NCBI GenBank assembly: GCA_964291475.2
Contig: OZ220056.1
Span: 18,628 to 82,627, forward strand
From: DAOUKH01 sp964291475
GTDB lineage: Bacteria > Chloroflexota > Dehalococcoidia > SHYB01
Direction of reading: 5' to 3'
Length of the DNA stretch: 64,000 bases
Both the position numbers and the translations under genes were made by a program. The notes under the pieces were generated by a model, which was not told the origin of the DNA, ran no database searches, and saw only the letters and a list, made by a program, of their open reading frames with translations. This document shows, one piece after another, positions 43,837 through 55,787 of the stretch. Position 1 is the first letter of the stretch, and each line of letters starts with the position of its first letter.

Positions 43837-44664
43837 ATGCCATTCGATACCCTGCTGACTGAGACCCGGGACGGGGTTCGCTACATCACCCTGAACCGCC
43901 CGGAGAAGCTGAACGCGCTGACGAAGCACCTGATGGACGAGCTGCTCGAAGCGGCGGGGGAGGCGCAGCGCGACGACGGCGTCGGTTGTCTGGTCATCCA
44001 AGGAGCGGGGCGGGCCTTCTGCGCCGGCTGGGACCTCACGCCGCGCACCGGGGAGCAGCAGGGCGAAGGACAGACGCCCCAAGAGGTGAGCATCCGCGCC
44101 GACATCGACACGCTGACGGCGCGTTCGGGGCGCTGGTCGGTGCTGTGGAACCTGACCAAGCCGATCATCGTGAAGGTCCACGGCTACTGCCTGGCGGGAG
44201 GGACCGACCTGGCCCTGAATTGCGACATGATCGTGGCCGCGGAGGACGCGCAGATTGGCTTCCCGGCGGTGCGCTCGATGGGGTCGCCGGCCACGCACAT
44301 GTGGACGTACCTGGTGGGGCCGCAGTGGGCCAAGCGCATGCTGCTGACGGGCGACATGGTCGACGGGCGCACCGCCGAGCGCATCGGACTGGTGATGCAG
44401 GCCGTGCCCGCCAGCAGGCTCGACGAAGAGACGCACCGGCTGGCCTCGAACATCGCGCTCGTGCCCTACGACCTGCAGGCGCAGAACAAGTCGATCTGCA
44501 ACAAGGCCGTCGAGCTGATGGGGCGGACGGTTATGCAGGAGCTGGCGCGGGAGTCGGACGCGATCGCCCACAAGTCGCCGGCGGCCAAGGAATTCGCCCG
44601 CATCGCGAAGGAGCAGGGCCTGAAGGCGGCCCTCGCCTGGCAGAACGAGAAGTTCACCCGCTAG
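43837..44664 (+). CDS. Enoyl-CoA hydratase/isomerase family protein
   Basis: A 275-residue crotonase-fold enzyme: YITLNRPEKLNALTKHLMDEL, the oxyanion-hole segments AGRAFCAGWDLTP and YCLAGGTDLALNCDMIVAAEDAQIGFPAVRSMG, and a C-terminal trimerisation helix. One of the two classic acidic catalytic positions is not obvious, so the reaction (hydration, isomerisation or other) is uncertain. It has a CGGAGG box and a TAGAAT box (43804-43809). It may act with the acyl-CoA dehydrogenase at 46028. Confidence 0.88.
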   Translation: MPFDTLLTETRDGVRYITLNRPEKLNALTKHLMDELLEAAGEAQRDDGVGCLVIQGAGRAFCAGWDLTPRTGEQQGEGQTPQEVSIRADIDTLTARSGRWSVLWNLTKPIIVKVHGYCLAGGTDLALNCDMIVAAEDAQIGFPAVRSMGSPATHMWTYLVGPQWAKRMLLTGDMVDGRTAERIGLVMQAVPASRLDEETHRLASNIALVPYDLQAQNKSICNKAVELMGRTVMQELARESDAIAHKSPAAKEFARIAKEQGLKAALAWQNEKFTR

Positions 44665-44716
44665 CCGCGGCGCAGAGGTCTTCCATGCGCCCTCCACCCC
44701 GCGGCGAGCGCCGGAC

Positions 44717-46006
44717 GTGACCGTGCCCGCCGGCACGCCCCCGCGGCGGCGCTTCTTCTACGGCTGGGTGATCGTCGGGGCGGGGACGGCGTGCACCGCG
44801 CTCACATCGGGCTTCTATCTCATCGGGATGGGGGCGTACTTCCTGCCCCTCGCCGAGACCTTCTCTGCCTCAAAGACCGCCATCTCCGGGGTCTTTTCCT
44901 TCGCCCGGTTGGAACACGGCCTTGTGGGTCCCGTCCAAGGGTTCCTGATCGACCGTTTCGGCGCGCGCCCCATCATGCTGGTCGGCGTGACCATGATGGG
45001 CGCCGGATTCATCTTGCTCAGCTACGTCCCCTCGCTCCTGTGGTTCTACGTCGTCTTCATCCTCCTCGTCGCGGCGGGGCAGAGCTTCGGGTTAGGGCCG
45101 CCGGTCTTCGCCACCGTGGTCAACTGGTTCGTCCGGCAACGGACGCGGGCGTTGGGGCTGGTCCTGTCGGGGTCGGCGGCCGGCGGGCTGATCGTGCTGG
45201 GGATCGCGTGGTCGATTGAACAGAACGGCTGGCGGGATACGGCGTTCTACTCAGGCTTCGTGATTTGGGGTGTGGGACTGCCCCTGGCCTTGCTGATGCG
45301 CTACCGCCCCGAGCCCTACGGCTACGAGCCGGACGGAGGGCCGGCCGCGGAGGCAGAGAGCGCGCAGGAGCGGCCGGGCCTCCAAGAGGTCGACTTCACC
45401 CCAGGCGAGGCCCTGCGCACCCGCCAGTTCTGGGTGATGAACATCGGCTTCCTGCTCCGGTTGATGGGCACGGCCGCGGTCCCGGTGCATCTGATCGCCT
45501 TCCTTGAGCAGGACGTCGGCTTCTCAACGGCGCGGGCGGCGCTGCTGCTTGGCCTCATCGGTCCGGTGGGCGCGGCGGGGCGGCTGGGATTCGGGGTGCT
45601 TGGCGACGCCTTCACCAAGCGCTACGTGTTGGCGGCCACGGTGCTGATCCAAGCGGCAGGCCTGGTCGTGCTCGCTTTCACCGAGCACTTCTGGCACGGC
45701 CTCATCTTTCTCGTTCTCTTCGCCGTCGGGCACGGGGGCGGAGCGCCCGTGTGGATAGCAACGCGGGCCGAATACTTCGGCCGGAAGCACTACGCCACGA
45801 TCTCCGGCTACGGGGCCGTTCTGATGCTCATCGGCAGCGTGGTGGGGCCGATCTTCGCCGGCCTGCTGAGCGACCATCTGGAGAACGGCTACACGGTCTC
45901 CTTCGTGATCATGGCCATCCTGGGGGGCCTGGGCTCGGTCATGATCTTCTTCTCGCGGCCGCCCGCGCCCAAGCGCGCCGCAGCGCCACGGTTGGGCGCG
46001 GCCTGA
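44717..46006 (+). CDS. MFS transporter, OFA (oxalate/formate antiporter-like) family
   Basis: A 429-residue membrane protein with about 12 helices. It begins FFYGWVIVGAGTACTALTSGFYLIGMGAYFLPL, typical of monocarboxylate/OFA-type MFS proteins, with DRFGARPIMLVGVTMMGAGF as motif A and a hydrophilic central loop. Such carriers move organic acids. It starts at GTG; no strong ribosome binding site is seen. The next gene begins 21 nt downstream with its own promoter overlapping this 3' end. Confidence 0.87.
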   Translation: MTVPAGTPPRRRFFYGWVIVGAGTACTALTSGFYLIGMGAYFLPLAETFSASKTAISGVFSFARLEHGLVGPVQGFLIDRFGARPIMLVGVTMMGAGFILLSYVPSLLWFYVVFILLVAAGQSFGLGPPVFATVVNWFVRQRTRALGLVLSGSAAGGLIVLGIAWSIEQNGWRDTAFYSGFVIWGVGLPLALLMRYRPEPYGYEPDGGPAAEAESAQERPGLQEVDFTPGEALRTRQFWVMNIGFLLRLMGTAAVPVHLIAFLEQDVGFSTARAALLLGLIGPVGAAGRLGFGVLGDAFTKRYVLAATVLIQAAGLVVLAFTEHFWHGLIFLVLFAVGHGGGAPVWIATRAEYFGRKHYATISGYGAVLMLIGSVVGPIFAGLLSDHLENGYTVSFVIMAILGGLGSVMIFFSRPPAPKRAAAPRLGAA

Positions 46007-46020
46007 CGGCGGGGTATAGT
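45992..46020 (+). promoter_or_regulatory. Promoter of the acyl-CoA dehydrogenase at 46028
   Basis: TTGGGC (45992-45997), 17 nt, TATAGT (46015-46020). The predicted start is about 46028, the A of the ATG, so the mRNA may be leaderless. Confidence 0.45.
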
Positions 46021-46027
46021 TGCCCCG

Positions 46028-47338
<1,311 letters not shown>

Positions 47339-47383
47339 CGCTGCCGTATACTGGTTGCCGAACCTCTTTCCGACGGAATACTC

Positions 47384-49079
47384 ATGCGCCTCTCCCAACT
47401 GTTCGGCAAGACCCACCGCGAAGACCCCGCCGACGCCGAGTCCGAAAGTCACCGCCTCTTGCTGAAGGCGGGGATGATCGCGCCGCTGACGTCGGGGGTC
47501 TACTCGGTGATGCCGCTGGGGTGGCGGGCGATCCGCAAGATCGAGCAGATCATCCGGGAGGAGATGGACGCCGCCGGGGGCCAGGAGCTGCACATGCCCG
47601 TGCTGCAGCCCGCGGAGCTGTGGGAGGCGAGCGGGCGGCGCGCCGGGTTCGGCGACACGCTTTTCCAGACGCAGGACCGGCGCGGGCGCGAGCTGGTGCT
47701 CGCTCCGACGCACGAGGAGGTCATCACCACCCTCGCGCGGCACAACATGAACTCGTACCGCGACCTACCGCTGCGGCTCTACCAAATCCAGACGAAGTTC
47801 CGCGACGAGCCGAGGCCGCGCGGGGGGCTGCTCCGGGTCCGCGAGTTCGACATGAAGGACATGTACAGCTTCGACGCCGGCGAGGAGGAGCTCGACGTGA
47901 CCTACCGGCGGCTCGTCGAGGCCTACCGGAACATCTTCACGCGTTGCGGGCTTCCATCGATGGCGGTCGAGGCGGACAGCGGGGCGATCGGCGGCAAGCA
48001 CTCCCACGAGTTCATCCTGCTCGCCGAGCACGGCGAGGACACCATCCTGCACTGCGAGGGCTGCGGCTACGCGGCGAACCAGGCGTGCAACGGGTAGACG
48101 AGTACCGGGCGAAGCCGGGGAGCCCTTGCCCCTCGAACCGGTCGACACGCCAGGAATGAAGACCATCGAGGAGATCGCGGTCTTCTTGGAGATCCCCACA
48201 CAGAAGACGCTCAAGGCCGTCTTCTACGCCGTCGACGGCGTCGTCACGTTCGTGTGCATCCGCGGCGACCTCGACGTGAACGAGGTGAAGCTCAAGAACC
48301 TGCTCAAGGCGACGGACGTGCGCCTGGCCTCCGACGAGGAGGTCGCGGAGGCGGGGCTCGTGGCCGGCTCGGCGTCGCCCATTGGCCTGGAGGGAATCCC
48401 GGTCGTAGCCGACGAGTCGATCACGGACGGGGCGAACTTCGTCACCGGGGCCAACGCGCCCGACCTTCACTACCGCAACGCGAACTATCCCCGCGACTTC
48501 AAGGTCGACGTGGTGGCCGACGTCGCGCTCGCGGCGGCGGGGCAGGGTTGTCTCTCGTGCGGGGCGGCGCTTCAGGCGTCGCGGGGCATCGAGGTGGGGC
48601 ACGTCTTCAAGCTGGGGACGGTGTTCAGCGAGTCGATCGGGGCGGAGTTCCTCGACCCTTCGGGTGAGCGCAAGCCGGCCTTCATGGGCTGCTACGGCAT
48701 CGGCGTGGGGCGGCTCATGGCCGCGGCCATCGAGCAGAACCACGACGAGCTGGGGATGGTGTGGCCCACACCCATCGCCCCGTACCACGTGTCGATGGTG
48801 GCACTCGGGGCCGACCGGTCGCCGGAGGTGGCCGAGGAGGCCGAGCGGCTCTACGACGAGCTGGTCGCCGCGGGGATCGAAACGCTCTACGACGACCGCG
48901 ACGAGAGCCCCGGCGTCAAGTTCAACGACGCCGACTTGCTCGGCATGCCGGTGCGGTTGACGGTCAGCCCGCGCAACCTCAAGCAGGGCGCCGTCGAGAT
49001 GAAGCGGCGGAGCGGCGGGGAGCCGGAACTCGCGCCGCGCGACGAGGTCATCGCGCGCGTCAAGGCGGCGCTGCTCTAG
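47384..49079 (+). CDS. proS: Prolyl-tRNA synthetase (frameshift near 48085)
   Basis: A bacterial-type ProRS of about 564 aa. It has SGVYSVMPLGWRAIRKIEQIIREEMDAAGGQELHMP, motif 2 (FRDEPRPRGGLLRVREFDMKDMYSFDA), an editing insertion domain (IPTQKTLKAVFYAVDGVVTFVCIRGDLDVNEVKL), GCYGIGVGRLMAAAIEQNHDE motif 3 and the C-terminal anticodon domain. The first half ends at a TAG in its own frame at about 48097. The second half continues in the next frame with matching homology, so one base must be removed near 'caggcgtgcaac'. Because the gene is essential, the break is very likely a consensus error. A TATACT box lies at 47346-47351. Confidence 0.9.
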
Positions 49080-49110
49080 GGGCGCTGCGCGGACAGGCCG
49101 CGCCGTGGGC

Positions 49111-49572
49111 CTACTCGACGGAGAGGGCGGCGAACATGCCGGCGTGGTAGTCGCCGGGCTCGTTGCTCAAGAGGACGTACTCGCCTGGCTTGAGTTTGAA
49201 CGTGTGGGTGTTCGAGGCGCCGGGGAGCAGATAGCGGGGCTGGATCCGCCCGCGCTCCGTTCCTGAGGCCCCCAAGTCGACCCGGTCGCCCGCGACGATC
49301 AGGTTGTCGGGTGCGAGATCGGTCTCCAGCACCACAAAGTCGTGCTTGAAGGTGCCCTCGTTCTTCACCGCGAAGACGACTTCGCCCTCGGGGACGGAGA
49401 TGTAGTTGGTGTAGAGGAATCCCTCGACTTCGCCGTCGCTCCATTCCTTGCCGAGCTCGACGTCGACCTCGGTAAACTCGGTGTAGATGCAGGCGGTGAA
49501 CAGGAAGGCGCCGGCGAGGAGCACCGACGCAAGGAGGAGAATCGTCTTCAGCCGCGGCAAGGCTTCCCCCAT
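49111..49572 (-). CDS. Cupredoxin-domain lipoprotein lacking the copper cysteine
   Basis: A 153-residue lipoprotein: signal LLLASVLLAGAFLFTAC with the lipobox Cys about residue 28, then a sulfocyanin/plastocyanin-like beta barrel (EGEVVFAVKNEGTFKHDFVVL with the first His; FKLKPGEYVLLSNEPGDYHAGMFAALSVE). In blue-copper relatives the last segment has Cys and His as ligands (C-N-x-P-G-H-x-x-x-G-M); here Ser and Asp stand at those places, with a His two residues later. Copper binding is therefore doubtful. The ATG at 49572 is chosen over a longer frame. It is convergent with proS. Confidence 0.8.
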   Translation of the reverse strand: MGEALPRLKTILLLASVLLAGAFLFTACIYTEFTEVDVELGKEWSDGEVEGFLYTNYISVPEGEVVFAVKNEGTFKHDFVVLETDLAPDNLIVAGDRVDLGASGTERGRIQPRYLLPGASNTHTFKLKPGEYVLLSNEPGDYHAGMFAALSVE

Positions 49573-49662
49573 CCGAGAAGATCGCCAAGAGTTTACACGT
49601 TCTTGGGGCTGTGTGCATCTTTTCACGAACGCCTCTTCGCAAGGGGCTCGGGCCTTGCCCAG

Positions 49663-49671
49663 TGCTATACT
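49663..49671 (+). promoter_or_regulatory. Extended -10 promoter of the SNase-like gene
   Basis: TGCTATACT on the plus strand, about 54 nt before the ATG at 49725. Confidence 0.5.
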
Positions 49672-49724
49672 CGGCGGGCTTTCGCACGCCACGCGGCGCG
49701 CTTCATCTTCGGAGGACCACTCGA

Positions 49725-49997
49725 ATGCCAGAGACGGTACGTGTTCAAAGGGCCGTGGACGGCGGCACCATGCTGTGCGACCCGGGCGGCGAAGTCACCC
49801 TCGCCGACGTTTGCGCGCCCGCCGGCGGCGAGCCCGGCTTCCAGCTTGGCGTGCGGCGGCTCGCGCGGCTCGTCCGGGGCAAAGAGGTGCAGATCGAGAA
49901 GCGCGGCGAGGTCGACGGCAAGCCTTCAGCCGACGTCTACGTCGGCGACGTGCACGTCAACGAGCAGATGCGGAAATGGGGCTACGCCTGCAAGTAG
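49725..49997 (+). CDS. Small SNase-like (thermonuclease-fold) protein, probably inactive
   Basis: A 90-residue protein that follows the Staphylococcal-nuclease fold in order: RAVDGGTMLC (cf. VDGDT), VTLADVCAP (cf. VRLxGIDAPE), GVRRLARLVRGKEVQIEKRGEVDGKPSADVYVGD and VNEQMRKWGYACK, the typical C-terminal helix. The catalytic positions are lost: the second Asp of VDGDT is Gly, Arg of VRL is Thr, Asp of DAPE is Cys. No signal peptide. It has a GGAGG box and its own extended -10. The role may be nucleic-acid or protein binding without cleavage. Confidence 0.7.
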   Translation: MPETVRVQRAVDGGTMLCDPGGEVTLADVCAPAGGEPGFQLGVRRLARLVRGKEVQIEKRGEVDGKPSADVYVGDVHVNEQMRKWGYACK

Positions 49998-50031
49998 CCT
50001 ACGGCGCCGGCCCCTTCGCTGCTCTCCCCGC

Positions 50032-51471
<1,440 letters not shown>

Positions 51472-51603
51472 GCGTCTCCTCCAGTATCAGCGCCGCGAGG
51501 GGCGCTGAGCGGCCCGTCCTCTAGCAAAGGGGCGCGCGCCCTGGTCTTGCGGCGGGGGTCCGGCGTCCTCACCACCAACGTGGCGTGAGCCCACCTTACG
51601 TTT

Positions 51604-51633
51604 AGTATAGCGATTCCCATATTCAAAGGGCAA
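51604..51633 (-). promoter_or_regulatory. Promoter of the KamA-like gene
   Basis: Minus strand TTGCCC (51628-51633), an 18-nt spacer, TATACT (51604-51609). The leader would be about 125 nt. Confidence 0.45.
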
Positions 51634-51740
51634 ACGCTACTCCCGTTGCGTGCCGCCCGCCCGGCCTCCGCGCCCGTTTGACAGTGGTTCGAATGCGGGC
51701 CTAGACTCCCCCGCGCGCTCCGCGCCCCGGAGGTCTCCCC

Positions 51741-52612
51741 ATGAAGAAGATCGGCGTCTCCTTTCCCCTCCCCTGCCCCACGATCCCGACCGCATGCTCG
51801 ATCCGGCGCCGATAGCCCGGGAGGCGGAGCGGCTTGGCTTCGACTCGATCTGGTTCGCCGAACACGTGGTGGCTCCGGCGACGGTGACCAAGAGCAAATC
51901 CGCGTTCTTCACCGACGGCCAGGTCCCCGGCTTCCAGGACCCGCTGATCATGATGTCGCGGGCCGGCGCGGTGACGAGCTCTCTTCTGGTGGGCACCGGC
52001 GTCTTGCTCGTCCCCGAGCACCATCCGGTGCGCCTGGCAAAGGCGCTCGCGACGATCGACCGGCACACCGAAGGGCGGCTCGTCCTCGGCGTCGGCGCGG
52101 GCTGGCTCGAAGAGGAAGCGGAGATCATGGGCGTCGACTTCAGCCGGCGTTGGGGACAGACGCTGGAGGCGCTGCGGGTGATGAAGGCACTCTGGACCGG
52201 AGAAGCGGTGGCCCACGACGGCCGCTTCTGGCAGTTCCCCGAGGCGCGCTCGATACCGCGGCCGGCGCGCCGCCCGCACCCGACGATCTACCTCGGCGGC
52301 GTGGCGCAAAAGGTGCTCGAACGCGTCATCGCCTACGGCGACGGCTGGTCGCCGGAGAAGGTGACGCCTGAAGAGCTGCCGGAGCGGCGAGAGACGTTGC
52401 ACGCCCTGGCGCGCGAGGCCGGACGCGACCCGGCGGGGCTGCCGATCTCGATCTTCGGGAAGCCGCCGGAACCCGACATCGTGACGGCTTACCTGGAAGC
52501 GGGGGCGGACCGTGTCGTTGCCGGCCCCGGCTTCGCCGAGACCGAGCAGGACTGCATCGATCAGCTGCGGGACGTGGCGGCGAAGCTCCTGCCCCTGGCC
52601 GCCAAGCTCTAG
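51741..52612 (+). CDS. LLM-class flavin/F420-dependent oxidoreductase (frameshift near 51775)
   Basis: A luciferase-like oxidoreductase of about 290 aa: the start MKKIGVSFPL, then in the next frame PHDPDRMLDPAPIAREAERLGFDSIWFAEHVV, GTGVLLVPEHHPVRLAKALATIDRHTEGRLVLGVGAGWLEEEAE and GVDFSRRWGQTLEALRVMKALWTGEAV. This is the short F420-type subgroup. The ATG at 51741 has a GGAGG box; one C missing from the C-runs after 'ttt' explains the break. It is convergent with an alpha/beta hydrolase gene, 13 nt between stops. Confidence 0.83.
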
Positions 52613-52624
52613 TGCCGAGGGGCG

Positions 52625-53448
52625 CTAGCCCAGGGCCTTCCCGACGGCCCCGTTGAGGAAGTCGATGATGAGGTCGTTGACGGCCTTGGGGTTTTCCAGG
52701 GCGCGAGGTGCCCCGCCTCGGGGATGACCTCGCTGCGGACGATGGGCAGGTTCTGCGCCAGGTATTTCGCGGCCTTCTGAAAGGCGCCGCCATCGTGCTC
52801 GCCCACGGCGACCAGGGCGGGCACCTGAATCGCGCCGGACTCGATCTGCTCTTTCTGCGTGGGGCGGTCGTCCCGGGTCGAGCCGGTGAGGATGTGCCAG
52901 CTCTTGCCCGACCATGCGTCGACCATGGCGCGGACCTTGCCCTCTTTCACGGCGTAGTCGGGCGTGCCTTCCCACACCATGTTCCGCACGCGGCCCTCGA
53001 CCCACTCGTCGGTCTTGCCGACCCTGCGAAAGCGTTCGGCCTGTTCGTCCATGTACTTCTGGAGGTTGGCCGAAATGGGGTCGCCGGAGACGCCGGCGGC
53101 CATGAAGACGACCGTCGTGGCGCGGCCGGGGTTGTTGAAGAGGTGCTCCATGACGACGGTCGTGCCGACGGAGTGCCCGACGAACGAGGGCTTGGCGAGG
53201 TCCATCGCGTCCATGAAGGCGGTGAGGTCGCGTCCGAAGGCCTTCCACGAGTACTCGCCGTCGGGGGCCTCCGACCGCCCGTGGCCGCGTAGGTCGATGC
53301 GGATGGCGCGATAGTATTTCGCGACCTGCGGGACGACGTCATCGAAGATCCGGCCGTCGAGCGTGTGGCCGTGAACGAGGACGACCGGATGCCCTGAGCC
53401 ATGAGACTCGTAGTACAGCTTGAAGCCGTTGACTTCGACGTGCGGCAT
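52625..53448 (-). CDS. Alpha/beta hydrolase (frameshift near 52700)
   Basis: A hydrolase of about 274 aa: VNGFKLYYESHGSGHPVVLVHGHTLDGRIF (oxyanion HGH), the nucleophile elbow FVGHSVGTTVVMEHLF with Ser about residue 95, acid in VAVGEHDGG, and His in EAGHLAPW. The original frame continues to 52609 with low-complexity sequence; adding one G restores WENPKAVNDLIIDFLNG and a stop at 52625. It begins 9 nt after the ThDP enzyme stop, so the two are co-expressed. Substrate unknown (ester, lactone or C-C bond). Confidence 0.83.
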
Positions 53449-53456
53449 TCCGGCGG

Positions 53457-55115
53457 CTACGAGATGCGGCGCTGGGACCTGCCGGGCATCGCGCCGTAGC
53501 TGACCTCAGGGTCGGTGACGACGTCGACGCAGGCCGGGAGGCCGGAGGCGAAGGCGCGTTCGAGGGCAGGCCGGATGTCCTCCGGCCTTTCCACGCGCTC
53601 GCCGTGTCCGCCCATCGCCTCGACGATCTGGTCGTACCGGGTCTCCTGTGAGAGGTCGCAGCCAAGCGCCCGGCCGTAGGCGCGCTTCACGCCGTGGATC
53701 GTCTGCGCCCAGCCGCCGTTGTTGGCGACGACGGAAACGACGGGCAGCTTGAAGCGCACCATCGTCTCCATGTCCATGCCGTTGAGGCCGAAGCCGCCGT
53801 CGCCATTCAGGAGCAGGACCTGCTTGCCGGGGCGGGCAAGCTGCGCCGCCATGCCGAAGCCGGTGCCCACGCCGAGGCAGCCGAACTGGCCGGGATCGAG
53901 CCAGTGTCCGGGCTCGTGGATGGGGATGGCGCGGGCGCCGAAGGTGACGATATCGCCGCCGTCGCCGACGACGGTGGCGTCGCGGTCGAGGAACTTGCGG
54001 ATCTCGCCGACGAGCCGCATGGGGTGAATGGGGTTCTGGTCGGTCTCCATCAGCTCGAGGTCGTGGGTGCGGAAGCCCATCTCTTCCTCGTGGACCTTGT
54101 CGACCCAGTCGCCCGTCGCCTCGAAGCCGACGCCGGGCAGCGCGTCGAGGATCTGCTCCATGATGAGCCGGGCGTTGCCGACGAGGCCGACGTCGTTCCC
54201 CCGGTTGCGGCCGACCTCGCGGGGGTCGGACATGATGTGAATCAGCTTGGTCTCGTCGGGAATCAGGGTGTTGCGCCCGAAGCTCATGCGGAAGTCGATG
54301 GGCACGCCGATCAGGAGGATGACGTCCGCCTGGGTGAGGGCGAAGCGGCGCGACTGCGCTCCGAAGTGGTGGTGGTCGGGCGAAATCGAGCCGCGCCCCA
54401 TGCCGTTGAGGAAGACGGGCGCCTTGATCGTCTCGATGAACTCGCGGAGCGTGTCGGCGCCGTCGGTCCACCAGACGTCGCTGCCCGCCATCACGACGGG
54501 CCGCTTGGCGTCCTTCAAGAGTCTGGCCGCCTCGTTGATCAGCTCGGGGTCGCCGGGAGCGCGGGCCCCGGTGCGGTAGTTGACGGGGAAGTGCACCTTG
54601 TCCTCATCGACCCTCGCGTTGAGCACGTCGTTGGGGAACTCGATGTAGCTCGGCCCCATGCGCCCCGTCGTCGCCCACCGGAACGCGGTGGCCACGTAAT
54701 CGGGGACGCGGTTGGTGAGGGCACAGCGTTCGGAGAAGTTGGAGACGGACTGCATGAGCGTGACGCTGTCGAAGTCCTGCAGGCCGCCCATGAGCTGGTC
54801 TTTGACCCCGCTGTTGCTGCCGATGCAGATCATCGGGCTGGGGGCCTGGTAGGCGTTCGCCATCGCGGTCACCGTGTCGGTGACGCCGGGGCCGGCGGTC
54901 ACGACGGCGACGCCGGGCGTGCGGGTGACGCGCGACCAGCCCTCGGCGGCGTGGCCGGCGACCTGCTCGTGGCGCACGTCGATGATGTCGATGCCTTCGT
55001 CGGCGCAGCCTTCGAAGATGTTGTAGATGTGGCCGCCGTTGAGGGTGAAGATGTACTTCACCCCTTCGGCCTTCAGGGCCTTCGCGACCAACCGGCCGCC
55101 GCTGACTTCGCCCAT
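53457..55115 (-). CDS. Thiamine diphosphate-dependent enzyme (acetolactate synthase/oxalyl-CoA decarboxylase-like)
   Basis: A 552-residue three-domain ThDP enzyme. The N-terminal PYR domain has GVKYIFTLNGGHIYNIFEGC and the catalytic-type Glu in DVRHEQVAGHAAEGWSR. The central domain contains LLIGVPIDFRMSFG. The PP domain has the metal/ThDP motif GDGGFGLNGMDMETMVRFKLPVVSVVANNGGW (GDG...NN) near residue 440. The family includes acetolactate synthase, glyoxylate carboligase, oxalyl-CoA and benzoylformate decarboxylases; no ilvN-like subunit is nearby, which argues against a biosynthetic ALS. It is paired with the alpha/beta hydrolase directly downstream. Confidence 0.88.
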   Translation of the reverse strand: MGEVSGGRLVAKALKAEGVKYIFTLNGGHIYNIFEGCADEGIDIIDVRHEQVAGHAAEGWSRVTRTPGVAVVTAGPGVTDTVTAMANAYQAPSPMICIGSNSGVKDQLMGGLQDFDSVTLMQSVSNFSERCALTNRVPDYVATAFRWATTGRMGPSYIEFPNDVLNARVDEDKVHFPVNYRTGARAPGDPELINEAARLLKDAKRPVVMAGSDVWWTDGADTLREFIETIKAPVFLNGMGRGSISPDHHHFGAQSRRFALTQADVILLIGVPIDFRMSFGRNTLIPDETKLIHIMSDPREVGRNRGNDVGLVGNARLIMEQILDALPGVGFEATGDWVDKVHEEEMGFRTHDLELMETDQNPIHPMRLVGEIRKFLDRDATVVGDGGDIVTFGARAIPIHEPGHWLDPGQFGCLGVGTGFGMAAQLARPGKQVLLLNGDGGFGLNGMDMETMVRFKLPVVSVVANNGGWAQTIHGVKRAYGRALGCDLSQETRYDQIVEAMGGHGERVERPEDIRPALERAFASGLPACVDVVTDPEVSYGAMPGRSQRRIS

Positions 55116-55210
55116 GCGCGAGCCTCGCTTTCTGTTTTGGGGACTTGCCGTCCGCCGACCGTGGCCGCCGGACGCCGGCTATTGTAGTCGAGCGCCGCGG
55201 GGGTGGGAAG

Positions 55211-55783
55211 CTAACGCGCCGTGCGCCACGCCGCGATGTAGACCGAGAGCACGACGGCGAGGATGGTCCAGACATCGGGCCGCGACCAAGCCTCGGCGAT
55301 GACTATTCCCCCCGGCGCAAATGCCGCGTAGCGTTCCGCCCAGAAGTGCGTCAACGCCGTCATGAAGGGAGCGTCGTCGAACCAGTATTGGGTGAGGACG
55401 TTCCCGGCGAAGAAGGCCAACAGCGCGGCAGCCCCCGCAACGTAGCGGAGGTACAGGACTGGCTTGCTCTTGGTGGCGCGCGCCAGCCCCTCGCTGACGA
55501 CGTACCCCACACCCGCCCCGGCCATAATGGTCAGGAAGCCGCCGAGGGCACCGTTGACCAGCGCCCAGATGACGCCCCCCACAAGGGCGAGGCCGAGCGC
55601 CGCGGCGGCGGCCGTGGCGTGCTCCCCGGCGTCCATGACCAACATCGGGTTCTTGCGCACCTGGGCGCAGGACTCGCAGCGGAAGCCCACCGGCGTCGCA
55701 ATCGAGCAGCGCGAGCAGATGGGCTTGCCGCACTTGCCGCAGCCGAGCATGGTCTCGACCTGCGGATGTGTGGCGCACTGCAT
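55211..55783 (-). CDS. B-box-type zinc-finger membrane protein
   Basis: A 190-residue protein. The first 45 residues form a B-box-like zinc finger (CATHPQVETMLGCGKCGKPICSRC, then FRCESCAQ), followed by about four membrane helices (LGLALVGGVIWALV, LTIMAGAGVGYVV, YVAGAAALLAFFAG and a C-terminal one). The same N-terminal finger is common before rhomboid or other membrane domains in Chloroflexota and Actinobacteria; here there is no rhomboid Ser/His pair. Function unknown. It follows plsY by 4 nt. Confidence 0.8.
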   Translation of the reverse strand: MQCATHPQVETMLGCGKCGKPICSRCSIATPVGFRCESCAQVRKNPMLVMDAGEHATAAAAALGLALVGGVIWALVNGALGGFLTIMAGAGVGYVVSEGLARATKSKPVLYLRYVAGAAALLAFFAGNVLTQYWFDDAPFMTALTHFWAERYAAFAPGGIVIAEAWSRPDVWTILAVVLSVYIAAWRTAR

Positions 55784-55787
55784 CTAT

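Noticed and set aside
48061..48130. proS as two separate genes (ProRS fragment plus YbaK-like editing protein)
   Set aside because: The second part contains the editing insert, motif 3 and the anticodon domain, which continue one full-length ProRS; a one-base frameshift explains the split.
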